Positions 57,557-64,000 of a stretch of 64,000 nt of DNA are shown here, one piece after another (position 1 is the stretch's first letter; each line of letters opens with the position of its first letter). The notes below the pieces were generated by a model that searched no databases, was not told the DNA's origin, and saw only the letters and a program-made list of their open reading frames with translations. Origin of the DNA: Azolla caroliniana (Eukaryota; Polypodiophyta). A program made the position numbers and the translations under genes. Where the stretch lies: assembly GCA_043228905.1 (NCBI GenBank), contig JBHGNT010000014.1, positions 20,646,001 to 20,710,000 of the forward strand, in the 5' to 3' direction.

Positions 57557-58320
57557 CCATGGCTTGGATGGCCCATTGGCCCCCTCCCCCCCCCCCCTCC
57601 CCTCTTTGACTCTATCTCTCATATAATTCCCAATTCTCTTTCTTTTTTTATATTACAGCTACATACACTATAATGTCCAACCTTGTGTGTGTGTGTATTG
57701 CAGAGGAGGGATGGATGGATGGATGGATGGATTGGATTTGATTTGATTTGATTTGATTTGATTCTTCTAGTTTTTCCTTCCCCCCCCCCCCCCTCCCTTC
57801 CCTTCCTCTCAGTCTCATCTTCTTCAAAGACGAGAAAACACTCAAGATGTAATCTCTTATTTGGTCTTTTATAGGCCATTTTGGCCTCTTAAAATACAAT
57901 TAATATTTCTTTCTTTCTTTCTTTCTCTCTATCTATCCCTCCCACCCCCACCAAACAAAACAAAAAAGTCACCTTGTTGCTCTTCGGGTTAACCAACAAT
58001 TCAACTACTACCTAATTGTTGTGACCATCGATTGTCATGATAGATAGTTGGCTCAAAGAAAAGGGTGTTGGGGGGGGGAGGGGGGAGGGGGAGGATGGAG
58101 GGAAGGACACAATTTGCATCCTGGGCAACATCAACAAACCATTCATGATGTTCCCAATCATGGGAAACATATACTCCTTCTTTGTGGATAAACATATACT
58201 CTTTCCCCACCATTTTATAAAAAGAGTTAGTACATGGGGTTTGACCTAAATATATATACATACACGTATGCATAACAAATACATTATATGCTAAGAATAC
58301 ACATATAAGAATAGATTAAT
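57554..58320. other. Low-complexity spacer upstream of MED12
   Basis: C-runs at 57,580-57,600 and 57,781-57,794, (GGAT)n followed by (TTGAT)n at 57,708-57,762, (CTTT)n at 57,908-57,925, and a G-rich stretch at 58,069-58,095. No gene recognised. Confidence 0.6.
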
Positions 58321-58329
58321 TTATCTTGT

Positions 58330-58640
58330 GTTCCAATGGAGACTCCTAGAGTAAAACAAGGATGTCCTCTATGGCTTACAATATTTGGTTTATGCATATC
58401 ATTGTAGAAGGATCGTTATGCAGGTCTTGATAATTGTACATCTCTTAGGACAAATATCTTTTGTATGGTGCTTTTATATGTCAATGGTCTTCTATTGTTC
58501 TCACATCACCTCATGTTTGTTGTGGATGACTTTTGTAATACGAGTGGTCCCTTGGTCAATGTGGGAAACAAAAGTCATGATAGTAAAGCATTGTCAAAGG
58601 TCAGAAGAACTGCGGTGAAAACATCATAATATGCAACTCT
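58330..58640 (+). pseudogene. Non-LTR reverse transcriptase fragment
   Basis: The plus strand reads VKQGCPLWLTIFGLCIS, a stop, and later MVLLYVNGLLLFSHHL and NTSGPLVNVGNK. These align by eye with the QGCPLSPTLFGL, LLYADDIVLFS and SGLxVNVxKT blocks of LINE reverse transcriptases. The catalytic Asp-Asp is replaced (Tyr-Val-Asn-Gly). A short dead relic, different from LINE-A and LINE-B. Confidence 0.7.
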
Positions 58641-59908
58641 TTATAAAAATAATTGGCAATTCATATGTCAACAAATCATTAACGAGGTCATGTGCTTGCA
58701 TAGAACATGATTGAAACTCTAGATGGGAAAGCTAAAATCCAAATGCAAGGTGAGCAACATACACACATGCCAATGTGGATGATTGATTAAATGTCATCAT
58801 TTTTATAGTTTTTGCACGATGTGCTCACAATATTAAAAAAGATGGAATGTGTTTAAACTATAACCTCAATTTAATACTAGGAAAAGCAACTATTGAGTGC
58901 AACAAAACGAATTTTTGCATGCTCACAATATAGATTTGAGCGTTGAAATCAAGGTTTACATGAAGAAGCAATGTTTGCACACATGGCCTAAAAGCCACGT
59001 GATTGAGGATGGATTATCTCGTGCATCAAAGATGGAAGACATATATTGAACCCATGCCCAATCTATTGTCAATAATTTGTTGGTCCTCATTTTTGTGAGT
59101 TGACACATCGTTCCTTCAGCATACCTATATATTCTACTACTTGTTTGGGTATGAATAACATTTACGAAGGGTATTAATGCAAGCCACACGAATCAAACCA
59201 CAACGGAACTTATTGTTATGGTTAGCCTCCCGTGGACGGTAATTATCACATCGTTAGGTTTCCCCGTCTCTATTTCTGTTGGACTATAGATCAGACATGG
59301 AGTTTGGAAGGAGACAACCTTTTGGAGGGTTTCGAAATGTCAACATACTTCTTCTTCTTCTTCTTCAGCACACATATGAACCTAACGTGGACAAAAGGGG
59401 AGCACCTCCTGTTTAGAAAAACGAGCCATGGATCTAGCAACCCAAGCATCGATATGTGATGGTAGTTCATGGATAATATGTGAGCCATGTGATGGGGCAC
59501 GGGGTATTATTTCACCCAAGTCTTTTGTCATGGAATCATTCCCATTGGTCGACCATGTAAATCACATGTTCTTGTCCCATGCTCGCATAACAGGCCTTCG
59601 AGAGGCTCAAGTTACTACAACCCAGAGAGATTGGTTATATGTATATATGTGTGTACATACATTATACATATATGTACATCATGATGATGATTGATGTATG
59701 AAAGGAACCAACGAACGCCCCCATGTGACCACACATGTGACATGGGACAAGGCTGGTGTGATGATGATGATTCATTCAGATGGATGGACAAACAATGTGA
59801 ACACAATGTTATAAATACAGAGACGGATCATTTTCATTGCCCCTTCCTCCGCTCACCAATTCCAGCCTTTGAACCACCCATATACTCCCTCCCGAGGCTT
59901 AGCTGACG
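58641..59908. other. Spacer and probable promoter of the PRT1-like gene
   Basis: No gene recognised. A GTATATATGTG-type tract lies at 59,636-59,672. The last 80 bases before the ATG at 59,909 are pyrimidine-rich, in keeping with a plant 5' leader. Confidence 0.4.
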
Positions 59909-60023
59909 ATGAACCAGTCAGGAAACGATGGTATGCAAGAAGAAGTCCAGGAAGAAGACGATGGAACTTTAGGAGCCTTCAAGTGCTTCATCTGCTGGTA
60001 TTTAGCTTCTAATATATATATAG

Positions 60024-60055
<32 letters not shown>

Positions 60056-61184
60056 CATTGCATCTACTAGATGCCGAAAATCAGTGGAATTCAACTTATC
60101 TTTACCGAAACAAAAATAAAAGCGTCAGCTTTCCTATAGGAAACCAAAGTTATGGCCGAATTCTAGTAATATGATACCAATGTCAGATTAAAGGATAAAG
60201 AAATAAAAATTAGCGAAAATCTTAGAGCTGGAAATAAAATGTGATATATTTTATAGGGATTAGATACACAGAAATAAGATGCTAGATCTATGATACTACG
60301 TTCATGAATAGAGATATAACTACAGGAGAATACAACATGAGTGTGAGGATAGAAAGAGAGTCTGTGTTGGTTTTTATTTATATTAGTGCTCTATGGAGAT
60401 CAAAGTCAACCTAAGGGATTGCATGTTTTAAACACGATCTCACATTCTCAATATCATATGGAATGTAGTGACACACGAGAAATTCTTCTAATTTGTCATC
60501 ATAATGGAGAGGGAGGGAGGGAATGAGAGAAGTATCTTGGTGATGAATACTGTTGAAATGGATGCAGGGATTGGCTATACAAGCCTGTCGTCTTACGTAA
60601 GCAACCTCATAATTTCTTTTTTCCAATATGTTCCATCAGAGTTATGCAAGATTTCAAAAGTCATTTCCTTTTGGTTGTTGTGTACTGTATGCAGCATGTG
60701 GTCATGTGTTTTGCTTTTGGTGCATCCAACAAAGCATGAATGACTGGAGCCGCTATTCACACTGTGCATTATGTAAGCAGACCTATACACATATTCCTGA
60801 TGTTTGCAAGTTGCTCCACTCCATCATCTTAAAGGTTGCCCCTGCACATATCTTGAGTAAAAGAGAACACGAAATCCATGGTATATACTACTTTTAGGCT
60901 CCATTATTCTGTAACCAAAGCATCATTATGTCTCCACTTTCCAGAGCTCTTAACATTCTAATTTTTTGCAATCATGGTAGATTTCGAGTCCCAAAAAGGA
61001 ATGTTTTCAACCCCTATTCATCAGAGAGAAATGTCTAAGTCTCAAGAGGATGCATCTTGTCCAAGTACCTCCTCCACCAATACATCTGAAGCTCAATCCA
61101 TCTGTAAGCTGGCTCCTGAAGTTTTCTCATGTGCATCTTGTAAAGAGCTTCTCAATCGACCGATCGTCTTGAATTGTGGGGAAG
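59909..61184 (+). CDS. PRT1: PRT1-like two-RING N-degron E3 ligase, 5' part
   Basis: Four exons are visible: 59,909-59,997, 60,568-60,596 (29 nt), 60,695-60,880 and 60,981-61,184. Together they encode 169 residues plus one base. The acidic start is MNQSGNDGMQEEVQEEDDG. RING 1 has all eight ligands in C3HC4 order (C26, C29, C41, H43, C46, C49, C63, C66) within CFICWDWLYKPVVLPCGHVF. RING 2 begins SCASCKELLNRPIVLNCG, but the expected His is Glu169. Layout and sequence match Arabidopsis PRT1, which ubiquitinates proteins with aromatic N-terminal residues. The rest of RING 2 and the ZZ zinc finger of PRT1 are not found by 64,000, so the gene either continues past a long intron beyond the window or is truncated. 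Confidence 0.78.
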
Positions 61185-61271
61185 GTAGCATCAAAAATGA
61201 TTTTCACGTGTTAAATGATTTTTGTAAATTGGTCTTTATGTTTTCAACTTCACATCAGATTTAATTCTCAC

Positions 61272-61302
<31 letters not shown>

Positions 61303-64000
61303 GTTTTTTATAATGTGCTTTTGTTATCTAACTTCATCCAGTCACAATACCTTCAGCAGGATACATTAAACCATATCTCTAATGTTCATTCTCTGACTCT
61401 CCATAACATGGTCCATGCTTGTACATAATAACTCTTTGTCCCACTATTCTCTCTATGTGAAAATGTTTCCGCGTCATCCATTGTTCATATTTTAAAATCT
61501 ATGGTTTAGCCTTTTATTTCGCAACCTTAATGTTCTAAGCGTCATCGATAACTTCAGTCTCACCACAATTGCGTTTCTAGTATTTCTCATTTTCAGTCTT
61601 AAATCATTGATAACTTCATAAGCAATGTTGAAGTCCTTGAGAACCGATTTCATGTGTCACAGCTGTTTGAATATACATAAATGGGTTTCTTATTCAAGTT
61701 AGACCATGCAAGATCCATCAAAGTGGTTGACTTTGCACTTTCCAAAGCAATGGGTTACATTCTTGAAGAAATAGGTTACTTCAGTTAGAAATATTGAGAA
61801 TCGATTAGATAGGTATATAGAGTTACAATCACAGAGATGGATATATGAAAACAAAACTTCTATTACATATGAGAGTAGCTCACAATGGTAGTTCACCCAT
61901 GCGCTCACACCTTAGAGCTTAGATGGGATTTGGATCAGCTCACTACAAAATTAGTGGGGACCGATGATCATCACACCACTGTGTAAGAGAGTGGATTATA
62001 TTCTCTGTTTGGTCGTAGTGTAACATTAAATGTGCACGTCAGTTGATAGTAGTGGAGATATTCCTTTTCTATCAACGGACTTGTCATTTAATATTACCCA
62101 GCTCCCTAGATACAGCTAGTGCTAGATAGTTCTTATCTTAAAGTCAATGGCACATACTTCAAGACTAAGTACATTGTAACTTGCGCACAAAATATTCTAG
62201 TTGACTTGATTAGCCAATCCTATTAGCCCACTTCACTCTTTCCTAAATACATTGTCTCCTATGCATCTACGGTTTCCGAGATTGACACCTTATCGACCCG
62301 TATGGTCGAGTTGCACAATAGCCACTCCTCATCTGGGGAGCTATCACAAAATGCGCACTCTAAGAGTACATATGGGGATAGATTTATAACTTGGGGTTGA
62401 TCATTGATTTTATCTAACAACTTCCACAGATCAAAGCTTGTGCCATCAAATCATTTGATCTCATATAGTAATTTAAGATCATGCGGAGTGTTGGCCATTT
62501 TTTCACCCAAAAATAAACACCAAAATTAAATTCTGGAAATATTAAATTTAATTAGAGAACTTAGAATATTAATTGCCACGATGTAAAAATAATGACTTGA
62601 GAGGTTCCTATGAAGAAAGGGGAACATGAGGATTTTTTTTTGGATTTGCGTTTGAATTTACTGTTGCAACAAAGTTTCCTGCACTAGAATACTTGTAAAT
62701 AGCAAGTATTAGGGATTCCTCCTATTTTGGACCTCTTCTTGCAATGAATCTTCTCAAGAAACTTGAAACATTTGGAAAAAATTGAATCAGCGACAACACT
62801 CGATAGATATATCCTTGCTTTGGTACTTATTGAAAATTGATGAGGTGCAGAGAACTGACAGGAGGATAGGGAGAAGATACATAGGTTTTTGGGGACCCTT
62901 AATAATCTATTTTAAGGGTAAAAAGTATAGTGTTTTATTAGAATGTGATTTTAGGGCATTTGAGTCATCTCACAATGGCCGAGTAACCCTAATATGTCCT
63001 AGAAGCTCTTAAGAGAGCTATAGGGTGAAAGAATCTTCATAAATGTACAAATGGAGAGTTCTTTGAACCTTTATACCTAATAGATGTTATGGGTGAATAA
63101 TATAGGCCAATAGGGCTTCTGTAGTCACAAGCTCTTTGCTGAAAAATATATACATCTATAATTGGGGGGTTCTAACTTCCACAAATAAAGTAGTTATTGA
63201 TAAACTTCGTAATGGGAAGAAGTCTAGAATCTAAATGGTTAGGCCTAAGCATTAGTGATAGGATAAAATCCTAGCCATCTATATCATGAACGTTAGTGAG
63301 GGGATTGTTGGTATATTCTTGAGAGAGTAATATGTATTTCCAAACCTTGGTGTACATATATGCGAATAACTATTTGAATTTTTTGAGGAACTTGTCAATC
63401 TTAGCTGTGTACTTCACGCCCAGCTAGGTTTTCTTCCTCTATTCTTAAATAGGAATTTCTCTACTTCAATGATCTTGAACTTCAAAATGATCAAAATGAC
63501 ATCCTGACAAATGCTTGGCTTGAGCAGCAAGAGCAGGAACTTTGGTTGCTCGAGGTGTTGACACTTGAATTGTCAGCCATTTATTTCATCAAATTCATCT
63601 AAGGTGAAATCAATGGTTGCTGTATCATTAGGTCAGATAGTTGGTCAAAGGATAAGAAGATGATGAATAAATGCAGGAGTTAATTAGTAAATGGGCCACC
63701 AAGCATAGTTTCGAATATGAAAGACCATTATCAACCCTTGCTTATGGCTTAGATTTCTCCAATTCATTTTTCAAATCCTAATTGTCCATCATTTGTTTGT
63801 GGCATTTTCCAATTCCCAGCACCCTGCTCTCTGGTTTCAATCCACAATCAAAATATTGTGGTGTGGAACAAGCTGAAAGTAATGGAAATGGGCAAATTAC
63901 TTAATTGAATCGGGTCTTTATGAGGAAAAATTTGATGCAGAGTCTAATTTAAATAAGATATTGAGAATATTGGTGAAGAAAATGTGCCATTTGCAGAGAA
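61185..64000. other. Non-coding stretch after visible PRT1-like exons
   Basis: AT-rich sequence with an (AT)n run at about 61,273-61,297. No exon with the missing RING 2 or ZZ ligands was found on the plus strand, and no transposon domain was recognised. It may be a long intron or intergenic sequence. Confidence 0.45.

Noticed and set aside
57029-57622. Long open frames of Leu/Ser, Arg/Glu and Thr/His repeats
   Set aside because: Products of dinucleotide microsatellites upstream of MED12.

Overview
This window is plant nuclear DNA: several intron-rich, single-copy-type genes sit in AT-rich sequence loaded with nested transposable elements and microsatellites. A seed-free vascular plant, most likely a fern, is my best guess. 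The pentatricopeptide-repeat (PPR) fragment at 2.7-3.5 kb has the stereotyped wording I associate with the expanded PPR families of ferns and lycophytes, and the MED12 protein differs from angiosperm copies over long stretches. This is inference from memory, not a search.

Four host genes can be modelled with consistent splice phases. (1) PPD4, a PsbP-domain protein of the thylakoid lumen, + strand, 14,959-20,243, 5 exons, 306 aa. (2) GID4/Vid24, substrate receptor of the GID/CTLH ubiquitin ligase, - strand, 22,361-27,180, 5 exons, about 211 aa. (3) MED12 of the Mediator kinase module, - strand, 43,749-56,150, 12 coding exons, 2,269 aa, with two GC-AG introns. (4) A PRT1-like two-RING E3 ligase, + strand, starting at 59,909, of which only four exons are visible before a long stretch without a recognisable exon. 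PPD4 and GID4 converge; MED12 and the PRT1-like gene diverge from a microsatellite-rich spacer.

The left 14.6 kb is nested transposons: a 558-bp hAT-type non-autonomous element with 8-bp target duplication, decayed DNA-transposon genes (a Ulp1-type protease fragment and a MULE transposase with SWIM motif), an antisense PPR gene fragment between transposon pieces, and a structurally complete, very young Copia element (5,582-11,086) that landed inside a MULE reading frame. The 28-41.6 kb block is also nested: a 6-kb L1-type LINE (28,784-34,775, 13-bp target duplication) inside an older LINE, a second copy of that older LINE in the opposite orientation, a decayed Copia element split by a solo LTR, and remains of a third Copia element.

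No rRNA or tRNA gene, CRISPR array or origin was recognised. Exon borders were set by eye from splice signals, reading phase and remembered family alignments. The four host genes are the firm part; the element boundaries supported by target-site duplications are nearly as firm.
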